From JAQVQN01 sp964428885 (lineage in GTDB: Bacteria; Verrucomicrobiota; Kiritimatiellia; RFP12; UBA1067), in assembly GCA_964428885.1 (NCBI GenBank), contig CAYRZP010000018.1, forward strand, positions 1 through 22,461: 22,461 bases of DNA, given 5' to 3'. Positions 1 to 6,010 of this stretch are shown here, in pieces (positions within the stretch are counted from its first letter, which is position 1; each line of letters begins with the position of its first letter). The notes beneath the pieces are model-generated. The model was given only the letters and a program-made list of their open reading frames with translations, searched no databases and was not told the DNA's origin. The translations under genes were made by a program, and so were the position numbers.

Positions 1-30
1 GAGGAGTTGCCGGAGACCCGCGCGCCTTAA
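1..30 (+). CDS. Possible C-terminal tail of an upstream gene (partial)
   Basis: In frame 1 the window opens with nine sense codons (EELPETRAP) followed by TAA at 28-30. The next gene belongs to a family normally encoded directly after MlaD/PqiB-type MCE proteins, so a gene ending here would fit. Nine codons cannot be identified, and the other two forward frames are also open here, so this is only a positional guess. Confidence 0.2.
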   Translation, partial: EELPETRAP

Positions 31-40
31 GGAGCGCGGG
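17..40 (+). other. GC-rich hairpin at left edge
   Basis: CCCGCGC (17-23) and GCGCGGG (34-40) form a perfect 7-bp stem around a 10-nt loop that contains the TAA of the possible upstream gene. A T6 run lies further on (65-70), too far for a classical intrinsic terminator. It may reduce read-through or protect the upstream mRNA end; its function is unknown. Confidence 0.35.
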
Positions 41-96
41 AGGGTGCGCGGACCAACGGCAGAGTTTTTTAGGGGACAGGGATCGGCAGCGCCGGA

Positions 97-123
97 GTCT
101 TGGGTCCTGGGTCTTGGGTCCTG
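97..123 (+). repeat. Heptamer tandem repeat (TCYTGGG)n
   Basis: A 13-bp word (GTCTTGGGTCCTG) occurs at 97-109 and again at 111-123. Underneath lies a 7-bp period of alternating TCTTGGG and TCCTGGG, about four units. It sits in the leader region of the lipoprotein gene that starts at 208. It is probably a simple-sequence element; no function can be read from it. Confidence 0.6.
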
Positions 124-207
124 CCCAGGGGCGAGCGTCTCCGCGAGCCGTTGAAGCGTGTATGTGTATGTAGGAAAGCATCTGTAACCATCCAAGCGGG
201 AGAAATC

Positions 208-834
208 ATGAGACATCAGTGTTTATGGCTTTTGGTGACGGCGGTTTTGGCGGGCGGGTGTTTCGGCGGCAAGGCCGTGCAGCGGCAGGCGCAGGCCCTC
301 CGGCGGACTTTCATGCCCGAGGCCGGACGGGCGGTCCGGCCGGAAAAAAACGGGGCGCCGTTTGCGGCGGCCAAGCTCCGCGCCTTCCGCGCCCTGCCGC
401 CATTCGACTCGCGCGCTTTCATCGTGCGCCGCGCCGGCGGCGAGTACGCGGCGGATTTTTACAACGGCTGGCTGGCGCCGCCGCAGGCGCTGATAAGGTC
501 ACAGGCCGCGCGTTATCTGGAAGAGGCCGGGATTTTCCAGGCGCTGTACGACGCGGGAGCCGGCACTTCGGTCCCGCTGGGCCTTGAGGGCGTGGTCAGC
601 GGTTTATACCTGGATTATGTCGGCGTTCCGGCGGCCGTGGTGCGTTTGCGCCTGCTGGTGCTGGACGAGCACAGCCCGCAGTTCCGGGTGCTGTTCGACG
701 CCGAGCGCGAGACGCGAGTGACTTTCGACCCGGAAAACAAGAACGCCGCTGCCGAAGCGTTCGGCGCGGCGTTGACGAAAGCTCTGGAAGAGCTGTCCGC
801 CGCCTTGCGCGCGGCGGACCTGCCCCGATCCTGA
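208..834 (+). CDS. ABC-type transport auxiliary lipoprotein (PqiC/MlaD-associated type)
   Basis: A 208-residue outer-membrane-type lipoprotein. The ATG at 208 is chosen because it directly gives a signal peptide (MRHQCLWLLVTAVLAGGC, lipidated Cys at residue 18) and has a GGGAG ribosome site about 6 nt upstream; the frame is open further upstream but without sense. The slightly atypical lipobox is AGGC. After it, the segment with FIVRR, Y-A-DFYNGWLAPP and SQAARYLEEAGIFQ matches the ABC_trans_aux family (PF03886), followed by a C-terminal helix. Members partner with MCE-domain/permease ABC systems that move lipids between membranes (Mla, Pqi, Ttg2). The rest of such an operon would lie left of the window; this looks like its last gene, since the next gene is convergent. 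Family membership is by motif recognition; the transported lipid is unknown. Confidence 0.75.
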   Translation: MRHQCLWLLVTAVLAGGCFGGKAVQRQAQALRRTFMPEAGRAVRPEKNGAPFAAAKLRAFRALPPFDSRAFIVRRAGGEYAADFYNGWLAPPQALIRSQAARYLEEAGIFQALYDAGAGTSVPLGLEGVVSGLYLDYVGVPAAVVRLRLLVLDEHSPQFRVLFDAERETRVTFDPENKNAAAEAFGAALTKALEELSAALRAADLPRS

Positions 835-897
835 ACGTCGCGACCGGAAAACACGAACAAGCGCAAGCTTCCCGTGTCTTAAGTGTTTGCTTCTTGA

Positions 898-1221
898 TTA
901 TTCGCCGTAGACGATGGTGGTGATTTCCGTGTAGAGGAACAGGATGTTCATCACGCTGTAGTCGACATGATGGATTTTGGTGATGCCGCCGTTGCGCATC
1001 GCCGCGCCGATGGAGGCGTCGCCGGTGCCGAACAGTATGATGCCGCCGCTGACGGTCTCGCCGCGTTTGAGCGGGCGCACGCTGTTGTCAACACCCGGAG
1101 CCGAGGCGACGTGCTCCAGGGTGATTGGCGCGATGACAGCGCCTTTGGTCGGAAACACTCCGCATCCGCTCAGCATGACGGCGCCGGCGCAAAGCATGGC
1201 AAGCGCGATTAATTTCTTCAT
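898..1221 (-). CDS. TRL-like family lipoprotein
   Basis: A 107-residue secreted lipoprotein. Signal peptide MKKLIALAMLCAGAVMLSGC with a canonical lipobox LSGC (Cys 20). The C-terminal half carries the family signature G-D-A-S-I-x-A-A, NGGITKIHHVDY and a final TTIVYGE, as in TRL-like proteins (PF13146), first noted in tRNA-associated loci of spirochaetes. The molecular role is unknown. The ATG at 1221 has a GGAGG ribosome site 7 nt upstream on the minus strand. The gene converges on the auxiliary lipoprotein with only 63 bp between the two stop codons. It stands alone; the partner promoter must lie within 1222-1350. Confidence 0.8.
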   Translation of the reverse strand: MKKLIALAMLCAGAVMLSGCGVFPTKGAVIAPITLEHVASAPGVDNSVRPLKRGETVSGGIILFGTGDASIGAAMRNGGITKIHHVDYSVMNILFLYTEITTIVYGE

Positions 1222-1349
1222 AGACAGCCTCCGATCAGTTTAACATTTGAATAATATGAGGCATAACCTCACGACCGGTACCGATGGTTGCAAATCTTCC
1301 ATTTTAAAGCAAGACCTATAAGCCACCCGTGACGGGAACCCCGCATGAG

Positions 1350-1484
1350 GAGTTAGGAATTAGGCGTTAGGCGTTGCAGGATCTGCATATTAACGCTTAT
1401 AGACAGCGCCCGATAACTGGCGAAGCTCAAAAGATGCCCTGATTTAACCTGTGTTTTGGAGTTTCCATTCCTAATTCCTAACTC
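1350..1484. repeat. 15-bp perfect inverted repeat built of TTAG heptamers
   Basis: GAGTTAGGAATTAGG at 1350-1364 is exactly complementary to 1470-1484. The left copy continues as a 7-bp periodic run (nnnTTAG, about 1350-1377). The right copy continues as CTAAnnn heptamers (about 1471-1498). The ends enclose 105 bp of ordinary-looking DNA without an ORF. The layout resembles a tiny non-autonomous element or two inverted heptamer tracts; no target-site duplication was recognised. Confidence 0.6.
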
Positions 1485-1501
1485 ACAATCCCTAATTTGG
1501 T

Positions 1502-1543
1502 GCGATTCAGTTTAAGGCAGACTGAATCGCGCCCTACGGCGCG
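1502..1543. other. Two adjacent hairpins
   Basis: First hairpin: GCGATTCAGT (1502-1511), 9-nt loop, ACTGAATCGC (1521-1530), a perfect 10-bp stem. Second hairpin: CGCGCC (1528-1533), loop CTAC, GGCGCG (1538-1543). The two share three bases, so they are alternatives or stack end to end. No T-run follows, so a standard terminator is unlikely. Confidence 0.5.
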
Positions 1544-1643
1544 CTTGACCATGTCAGCCAGGGCGCATATCATTTGAACGTTATTTGAGATCTGCCACTT
1601 TGGATGCGCAGGTTCAATGACACTGTCCGGATCAAGGAGCAAT

Positions 1644-2054
1644 ATGAAACAGGTCGCGGTCGCGGTCGCGTTACTTATCGTGTCGAACACATTCATGACC
1701 TTCGCCTGGTACGCGCACCTGCGTGATTTCGCGCACAAGCCGTGGGTCGTTGTCGCGATTTTGAGCTGGAGCATCGCCCTGTGCGAATACCTTTTTCAAG
1801 TGCCGGCCAACCGGATCGGCTATACCGCGCTCTCTCTCTCGCAGCTCAAGATCATCCAGGAGGTTATCTCGCTCTCTGTCTTTGTCCCGTTTGCCCTGCT
1901 GTACATGCGCCAGACATGGTCCTGGAACTACTTGTGGGCGGCGCTCTGTCTGATGGGGGCGGTGTTCTTCATCTTCCGGGATCCCGGAAAGCCGAACGCC
2001 GAACGCGCCGCAGCAGCCTGTTCGGCACCTGCAGCGCGGGCTCCCAAAGGATGA
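1644..2054 (+). CDS. DMT-family small membrane protein (DUF486)
   Basis: A 136-residue inner-membrane protein with about four transmembrane helices: residues 4-22, 34-50, a third around the FVPFALLYM segment, and a fourth at YLWAALCLMGAVFFIF. The order of motifs (NTFMTFAWYAHL, YLFQVPANRIGY, LSQLKIIQEVISL, then VFFIFRD) is typical of the DMT_6/DUF486 family, related to EamA and small multidrug transporters; substrates are not known. The ATG at 1644 is chosen because AAGGAG lies 5 nt before it. The last 25 residues (rich in Ala and Pro) extend beyond the usual end of the family and look unstructured. It appears monocistronic: a hairpin and a new promoter follow at 2101-2140. Confidence 0.8.
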   Translation: MKQVAVAVALLIVSNTFMTFAWYAHLRDFAHKPWVVVAILSWSIALCEYLFQVPANRIGYTALSLSQLKIIQEVISLSVFVPFALLYMRQTWSWNYLWAALCLMGAVFFIFRDPGKPNAERAAAACSAPAARAPKG

Positions 2055-2100
2055 GTCCCGCGTTTTGCCGCTGACGCTCGGCAGAAAAGACCGGGCCTTG

Positions 2101-2124
2101 GGGCTTTCGGTTGCCGGAAAGCCC
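2101..2124 (+). terminator. Probable hairpin terminator after the DUF486 gene
   Basis: GGGCTTTC (2101-2108) pairs with GAAAGCCC (2117-2124) around an 8-nt loop, then TTAAAA follows. It lies 47 bp after the stop codon at 2054 and overlaps the -35 hexamer and part of the spacer of the next promoter. The T-tract is poor, so termination efficiency is uncertain. Confidence 0.45.
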
Positions 2125-2147
2125 TTAAAACGGCTATAATCCGCGCA
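2111..2147 (+). promoter_or_regulatory. Sigma-70-type promoter of a probable leaderless transcript
   Basis: TTGCCG (2111-2116) and a perfect TATAAT (2135-2140) are 18 bp apart. Only six bases (CCGCGC) separate the -10 element from the ATG at 2147, so the expected transcription start is the A of the start codon. No purine-rich ribosome-binding site precedes the ATG, consistent with leaderless translation. Confidence 0.7.
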
Positions 2148-2683
2148 TGAATATACGGGTGTTCTTAACAGGGGCTTTTCTGTGCGCGTTCACGGCGGCG
2201 AGGGCGGCCGGAGTGAAGATATGCTTTGAGGCGGAGACGGCAGAAAAAATCGAGGCGCCCGTGGTTCTGGTGACCAACGGCATCGGGGGGGCTTCCGGCG
2301 CTTATCTGGAGATACCGGAGGGCGCCGGCAACCCGCCCAAGGTGACGGCCGGCAAAGCGGTCTTCTCGTTCGAGGTGCCGGATGAAGGCGTCTTCACGCT
2401 CTGGTGCCGGGTATGGTGGGACGGCGAATGCGGCAACTCTTTCACGGCGCGGATGGACGACCGGCCCGCTTTTCTTTTCGGCGAGGACGCCACCTATAAG
2501 GCGTGGCACTGGGTCAAGTATCCGGTGGCGCGCACGGCCGCGCCCTTGCGGCTGGCCAAGGGGCGCCACTCCCTTATTTTCCTCAACCGCGAGGACGGGG
2601 TGCGGCTTGACCAGGTTCTGCTGAGCGCGGACAGGCGGTTTGTGCCTGTCGGCATCGAGGCACCGGGGATCCGCATCAGATGA
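2147..2683 (+). CDS. Secreted carbohydrate-binding-module-like protein
   Basis: A 178-residue exported protein. Residues 1-20 (MNIRVFLTGAFLCAFTAARA) form a Sec signal peptide with an ARA-A cleavage site. The mature part looks like one jelly-roll beta-sandwich of the CBM6/CBM35 sort: FEAETAE near the start, GGASGAYLEIPEG, VFTLWCRVWW, NSFTARMDD, then LAKGRHSLIFLNREDGVRLDQVLLS at the end. This order (EAE ... G.Y.LW.R ... G.H.L....RE.G..LD...) is common in secreted domains of PVC bacteria. No catalytic domain is attached, so it may bind a glycan outside the cytoplasmic membrane; the ligand is unknown. It is first in an operon with the O-antigen-ligase-like gene, whose ATG overlaps this stop (ATGA, 2680-2683). 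The ATG at 2147 is fixed by the leaderless promoter. Confidence 0.6.
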   Translation: MNIRVFLTGAFLCAFTAARAAGVKICFEAETAEKIEAPVVLVTNGIGGASGAYLEIPEGAGNPPKVTAGKAVFSFEVPDEGVFTLWCRVWWDGECGNSFTARMDDRPAFLFGEDATYKAWHWVKYPVARTAAPLRLAKGRHSLIFLNREDGVRLDQVLLSADRRFVPVGIEAPGIRIR

Positions 2684-3918
2684 ATAAATTTAATACGCAT
2701 GTCTTGTCGCGGACGCTGTGCCGGGCCGGAGTGCTGTTGACGCTGTGCCTGGCGCCGGGCCAGTGGTCGTTCGAGCCGAGGCCTGGTCTGCATGTCACGC
2801 CCGGGGACATCGCGCTGCTGCTGGCGGCGGGTTTCTGGGCTTTGGACACGCTCGTGCGGCGCGATTGGGCGCGGCTCTCGATGCTGCCGCCCTGGCCGCA
2901 CTGGCTGTTCGTCGGGTGCGTGGCCGCCTCCGCGCTGACGGCCGGTGACAAGGGCGCGGCGGCGAAGGATCTGGTTCAGTACGTCGCGTATTTCATGGTT
3001 GGCACGACGCTCTTCGGATCCTTGCTGCGCGAAGACGGACAGCGCGTGCGGCAGGCGCTGGCGCTGATGGCGGCGGTGACCGGGGCCGTGCTGGCGCTGG
3101 CGCTGGCGCAGTATTTCGGCGGCGGGGACGATCCATTGGCCGTGCGCGGCACCTTCGGCAACAGGAATGTGCTGGGCGGGTTTTTGGCGTTGGCGCTGCC
3201 TTTTTGCTGCGCGGGCCTGATGGGAGCCTCCCAGACCGCGGTCAAGGCGGTCTGCGCGGCCATGCTCGCGGCCGGGATGATCGTCAACCTTGCGGCGGCA
3301 TCCTATTTCGCGGTTGCGCTGGTTTTTCTGTGCATGGCGGCGGCCAAGGGGGCGCGCTGGTTCTTGACGGCGGCGGCCGCTTTCCTGCTGTTGCAGAACG
3401 CGGTATTACAGCGGTTGCCGCGCGATAACGATGTCGCGCATTACCGGTCGGTGGCGCTTTACGACGAAAGCGGCGAGCCTGAAAGGCGTTATCCCGAGTG
3501 GCAGGCGGCTTATAGCATGGCTTTGACGCATCCGTGGCTGGGCGTCGGGCCGGGAAATTATCAGAAACGGATCGGGCAGTATTACGCGCAGGTGCCGCGC
3601 CGCACAGGCCCGTCAGAGCCTGACACGCAGAATCTTTACCTGGTGTTGGCGGCTTCGCTGGGGCTGCCAGGCTTGATCGCGTTTCTGGCGATGCTGGCAT
3701 ACGCGGCGGCGGCGGCGGCGCGTGGCGCGGCGGTAAACGCGGCAGGGAACGGCCGGTGGCTGGCGTGTGGCGCGGCAGGCGCGCTGGGCGCGTTTGCGCT
3801 GACAGCGGCCTGGCATCCGCTACTGGTGCGGGGCCTCGGGCTGCCCCTGGCGTTTGTGCTGGCACTGGCGCGCGGCACAGGACAATCGGAGGCTACGGAT
3901 GGAAAGCAAGCAGACTGA
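2680..3918 (+). CDS. O-antigen ligase / Wzy_C family membrane protein
   Basis: A 412-residue polytopic inner-membrane protein with roughly ten hydrophobic segments. It carries hallmarks of the Wzy_C (PF04932) fold: GTFGNRNVLGGFLALALPF after residue 157 in the middle, and a large periplasmic loop containing YPEWQAAYSMALTHPWLGVGPGNYQ. This is the HPxxGxGxxxY-type motif typical of O-antigen ligases (WaaL), polysaccharide polymerases (Wzy) and some protein O-glycosyltransferases. It would transfer or polymerise lipid-linked glycan at the periplasmic face. Sequence alone does not separate these activities. It overlaps the previous gene by 4 bp (ATGA) and the next by 20 bp, so it is translationally coupled in a three-gene operon. 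No glycosyltransferase genes lie next to it, so this is not a standard O-antigen locus. Confidence 0.75.
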   Translation: MNKFNTHVLSRTLCRAGVLLTLCLAPGQWSFEPRPGLHVTPGDIALLLAAGFWALDTLVRRDWARLSMLPPWPHWLFVGCVAASALTAGDKGAAAKDLVQYVAYFMVGTTLFGSLLREDGQRVRQALALMAAVTGAVLALALAQYFGGGDDPLAVRGTFGNRNVLGGFLALALPFCCAGLMGASQTAVKAVCAAMLAAGMIVNLAAASYFAVALVFLCMAAAKGARWFLTAAAAFLLLQNAVLQRLPRDNDVAHYRSVALYDESGEPERRYPEWQAAYSMALTHPWLGVGPGNYQKRIGQYYAQVPRRTGPSEPDTQNLYLVLAASLGLPGLIAFLAMLAYAAAAAARGAAVNAAGNGRWLACGAAGALGAFALTAAWHPLLVRGLGLPLAFVLALARGTGQSEATDGKQAD

Positions 3919-5749
3919 GGCCCCGCGCATCTTTGAGCTGCCGGTGCATAAATTCCACACGCGGGTGTTGCGTTTCCTGGTACGCATCGTCAAAAGGCCC
4001 TTGGAGTGGGCCAGCGGATTACGGGAGCTGGACCGGATTTACGCGCGGGCCTGGAAGATGCCGCATGAGATACCTTTCTGCGACCGTGTGCTGCAATCGG
4101 TCGGGGTCAGGGCGAGCTATCTGCCCGAGGATCTGGAGCGCGTGCCGAAAGAGGGCCCGGTCGTGGTGGTGGCCAACCACCCGTTCGGCGGGGTGGAGGG
4201 AATCATCCTGCTGGCGCTGCTTAAACGCATGCGGCCTGACGTCAAGGCCATGGCCAACTACCTGCTGGAGGCGATCCCGGAAATGCGCGGGGATTTCATT
4301 TTTGTCGACCCGTTCGCCTCCAAGAACTCCGCCAAGGTGAACATGCGCCCGCTTAAAGAGAGCCTGAGCTGGCTGCACGATGGGCACCTGCTGATCGTCT
4401 TCCCTTCCGGCGAGGTGTCGAGCTTCGACCGGCGCACGCTGCGGGTGCGCGACCCGGCCTGGAGCGCCAGCATCGCGGCTTTGGTGCGCAAGACCGGGGC
4501 GACGGTGGCGCCGATGTTCTTTCCCGGCCGCAACAGCGTGATTTTCAATTTGGCCGGGTTCTTGCATCCGCGTCTGCGCACTTTGCTGCTGCCGCGCCAG
4601 ATCGCCAACAAGAAGGGGCGGGTCGTGCCGGTGCGCGTCGGTTCGCCGCTCAACACCAAAGCGCTGGAGCCGTTCTCCATGGATGATGTCCAGTTGATCA
4701 GGTACATGCGTTTCCGGTCGTATCTGCTGGCCGAGCGCGAGACGCGCCGTTCGCGGCATTTCATCTCTCTGCATCCGCCGATGATGCCGCCTGACCCGAT
4801 CATCGCCCCGGTGCCGCCGGAAGTGCTGACGCGGGAGATAGCGGGCCTGCCGACTGCCTGCCGCCTGATCGCCGCCGGTGATTTCGAGGTTTACATGGTG
4901 GACTCGGCGCTCATTCCGCACTGCATGCGCGAGATCGGGCGTCTGCGCGAAACGACCTTCCGCGCGGTCGGCGAGGGCACGGGCAACGAGCTGGATCTGG
5001 ACGAGTTCGACGATTATTACTCGCACCTTTTCATGTGGAACAAGGAGCGGCAGGAGATCGTGGGCTCTTACCGGCTGGGTTTGACCGACAAGATTCTGGC
5101 CAAGAAAGGCATCAAGGGCCTGTACACGCGCACGCTTTTCAAATTCGACGAGAAGCTGATGGAGCGCATCCCGCCGGCGATCGAGATGGGCCGCTCGTTC
5201 ATACGCGCGGAATACCAGAAAGCCTACACATCGCTATTCCTGCTTTGGAAGGGGATTTCGGCGTTTATCGGGCAGAACCCGCATTACCGGGTGCTGTTCG
5301 GGCCGGTCAGCATAACCAACGAGTACCGCGAGGCCTCGCGCTGCATGATTCTGGCGGCGATGCGCCAGACCTGCATGGCGGAAGACCTCGTTCATCTGGT
5401 CAAGCCCAAGTTCCCGCCGAAGCCGCCGCGGCGCTCGGAGTGGTGCCTCAAGGAGTACATGGAATACTTGAACGACATGGAGCAGGTGGCGGGTTACGTG
5501 GCGGAGATCGAGCCGGACGGCAAGGACATCCCCGTGCTTTTGCGGCAATATCTCAAGCTAGGCGGCAAGCTGCTCTCATTCAATGTCGACCCGGACTTCT
5601 GCTCGGTGGTGGACGGGCTGATCATGGTCGATCTGACGCAGTCTAACCAAAAGACCCTCCGGCGGTACATGGGCAACGAGGCGGCAGCGGCTTATTTCAA
5701 GTATCACGGCATCCTTGAGAACGGGCAAACGCCCGCGCCGGAAGCCTGA
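3899..5749 (+). CDS. Two-domain lysophospholipid/ornithine-lipid acyltransferase (OlsF-like)
   Basis: A 616-residue protein. The N-terminal PlsC-like domain (about residues 60-290) has VVVVANHPFGGVEG around His 94 and a later FPSGEVS. The C-terminal GNAT-like domain (about 320-480) has LRETTFRAVGEG, LDLDEFDDYYSHLFMW and GSYRLG, as in the hemolysin/OlsB N-acyltransferase family (PF13444). A fusion of these domains matches OlsF, which makes ornithine lipids from ornithine and two acyl chains; related fusions are annotated as hemolysin. It should act at the cytoplasmic membrane face. The ATG at 3899 is chosen because GGAGG lies 6 nt upstream; it overlaps the previous gene by 20 bp. Oddity: the family motif NHPxGGxDG reads NHPFGGVEG, with Glu 100 instead of Asp. 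Substrate is inferred, not shown. Confidence 0.7.
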   Translation: MESKQTEAPRIFELPVHKFHTRVLRFLVRIVKRPLEWASGLRELDRIYARAWKMPHEIPFCDRVLQSVGVRASYLPEDLERVPKEGPVVVVANHPFGGVEGIILLALLKRMRPDVKAMANYLLEAIPEMRGDFIFVDPFASKNSAKVNMRPLKESLSWLHDGHLLIVFPSGEVSSFDRRTLRVRDPAWSASIAALVRKTGATVAPMFFPGRNSVIFNLAGFLHPRLRTLLLPRQIANKKGRVVPVRVGSPLNTKALEPFSMDDVQLIRYMRFRSYLLAERETRRSRHFISLHPPMMPPDPIIAPVPPEVLTREIAGLPTACRLIAAGDFEVYMVDSALIPHCMREIGRLRETTFRAVGEGTGNELDLDEFDDYYSHLFMWNKERQEIVGSYRLGLTDKILAKKGIKGLYTRTLFKFDEKLMERIPPAIEMGRSFIRAEYQKAYTSLFLLWKGISAFIGQNPHYRVLFGPVSITNEYREASRCMILAAMRQTCMAEDLVHLVKPKFPPKPPRRSEWCLKEYMEYLNDMEQVAGYVAEIEPDGKDIPVLLRQYLKLGGKLLSFNVDPDFCSVVDGLIMVDLTQSNQKTLRRYMGNEAAAAYFKYHGILENGQTPAPEA

Positions 5750-5782
5750 TGCTCTGAGACGCGGAGCGCGCATCACAACGGC

Positions 5783-5865
5783 GCTCACGGACGAGCAGAC
5801 GATCGTCCCCCAACACACGCCTGGCCGCAGTACCTGGAGGGACACGCTTCGTCGCGTCCGTGAGC
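5783..5865. repeat. Palindromic repeat unit A with 11-bp terminal inverted repeats
   Basis: The unit begins with GCTCACGGACG (5783-5793) and ends with its exact reverse complement (5855-5865). Inside are two imperfect hairpins: GGACGA/TCGTCC (5789-5808, loop GCAGACGA) and GGACACG/CGCGTCC (5840-5859, one mismatch). The 50 bp at 5811-5860 match 20471-20520 at 43 of 50 positions. There is no ORF. It looks like a REP/MITE-type intergenic element between the acyltransferase and hox operons. Confidence 0.7.
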
Positions 5866-5888
5866 AACGCACATAAACCCGCGCACGT

Positions 5889-5903
5889 GCAAGCGACGCT
5901 TGC
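5889..5903. repeat. GCAAGC/GCTTGC hairpin of the palindromic repeat family
   Basis: GCAAGC (5889-5894), loop GAC, GCTTGC (5898-5903). The same stem in a longer form (GGGCAAGC/GCTTGCCC) is at 20592-20611. In both places it lies 24-27 bp after the word CGTCCGTGAGC, so it belongs to the same repeat array. Confidence 0.55.
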
Positions 5904-5919
5904 CGCATGCAACTTTTTC

Positions 5920-5948
5920 TTGTTCACGGTATTCCTGTAGTGTATCTT
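5920..5948 (+). promoter_or_regulatory. Candidate promoter of the hox operon
   Basis: TTGTTC (5920-5925) and TATCTT (5943-5948) are separated by 17 bp in a locally AT-rich stretch directly before hoxF. The predicted start near 5955 leaves a leader of about 56 nt with an AAGGGA ribosome site. Matches to consensus are moderate (4 of 6 in each box); no operator could be identified. Confidence 0.45.
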
Positions 5949-6010
5949 CTTATCAATACAAATCTGCCCATATTGCGCTTCTGTCTTATTCACGTGAAGG
6001 GATCTACCTT

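Larger units (their letters stand above)
1222..1643. other. 422-bp intergenic region rich in short palindromes and heptamer repeats
   Basis: Between the divergent TRL and DMT genes no convincing ORF is seen. It contains a small operator-like palindrome TGAGG-CATAA-CCTCA (1256-1270), the 8-bp palindrome CGGTACCG, heptamer repeats with a 15-bp inverted repeat (1350-1500), and two adjacent hairpins (1502-1543). Promoters for both flanking genes must be here, but no strong -35/-10 pair could be assigned. Confidence 0.6.

Noticed and set aside
1562..1618. Interleaved inverted words (GCGCAT...ATGCGC and TTGAAC...GTTCAA) suggesting a pseudoknot before the DUF486 gene
   Set aside because: Stems are only 6 bp with long loops; such matches are expected by chance in a 400-bp region.
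1478..1774. 98-codon minus-strand ORF in the repeat-rich intergenic region
   Set aside because: It spans the hairpins and the start of the DUF486 gene, has no ribosome site or family resemblance.
5783..5903. CRISPR-like array of short repeats
   Set aside because: Units are palindromic modules of unequal spacing without regular spacers, and no cas genes are present.
5697..5993. Small minus-strand ORF over repeat A and the hox promoter
   Set aside because: It starts inside the hox leader and reads through palindromes; no domain and no sign of coding bias.
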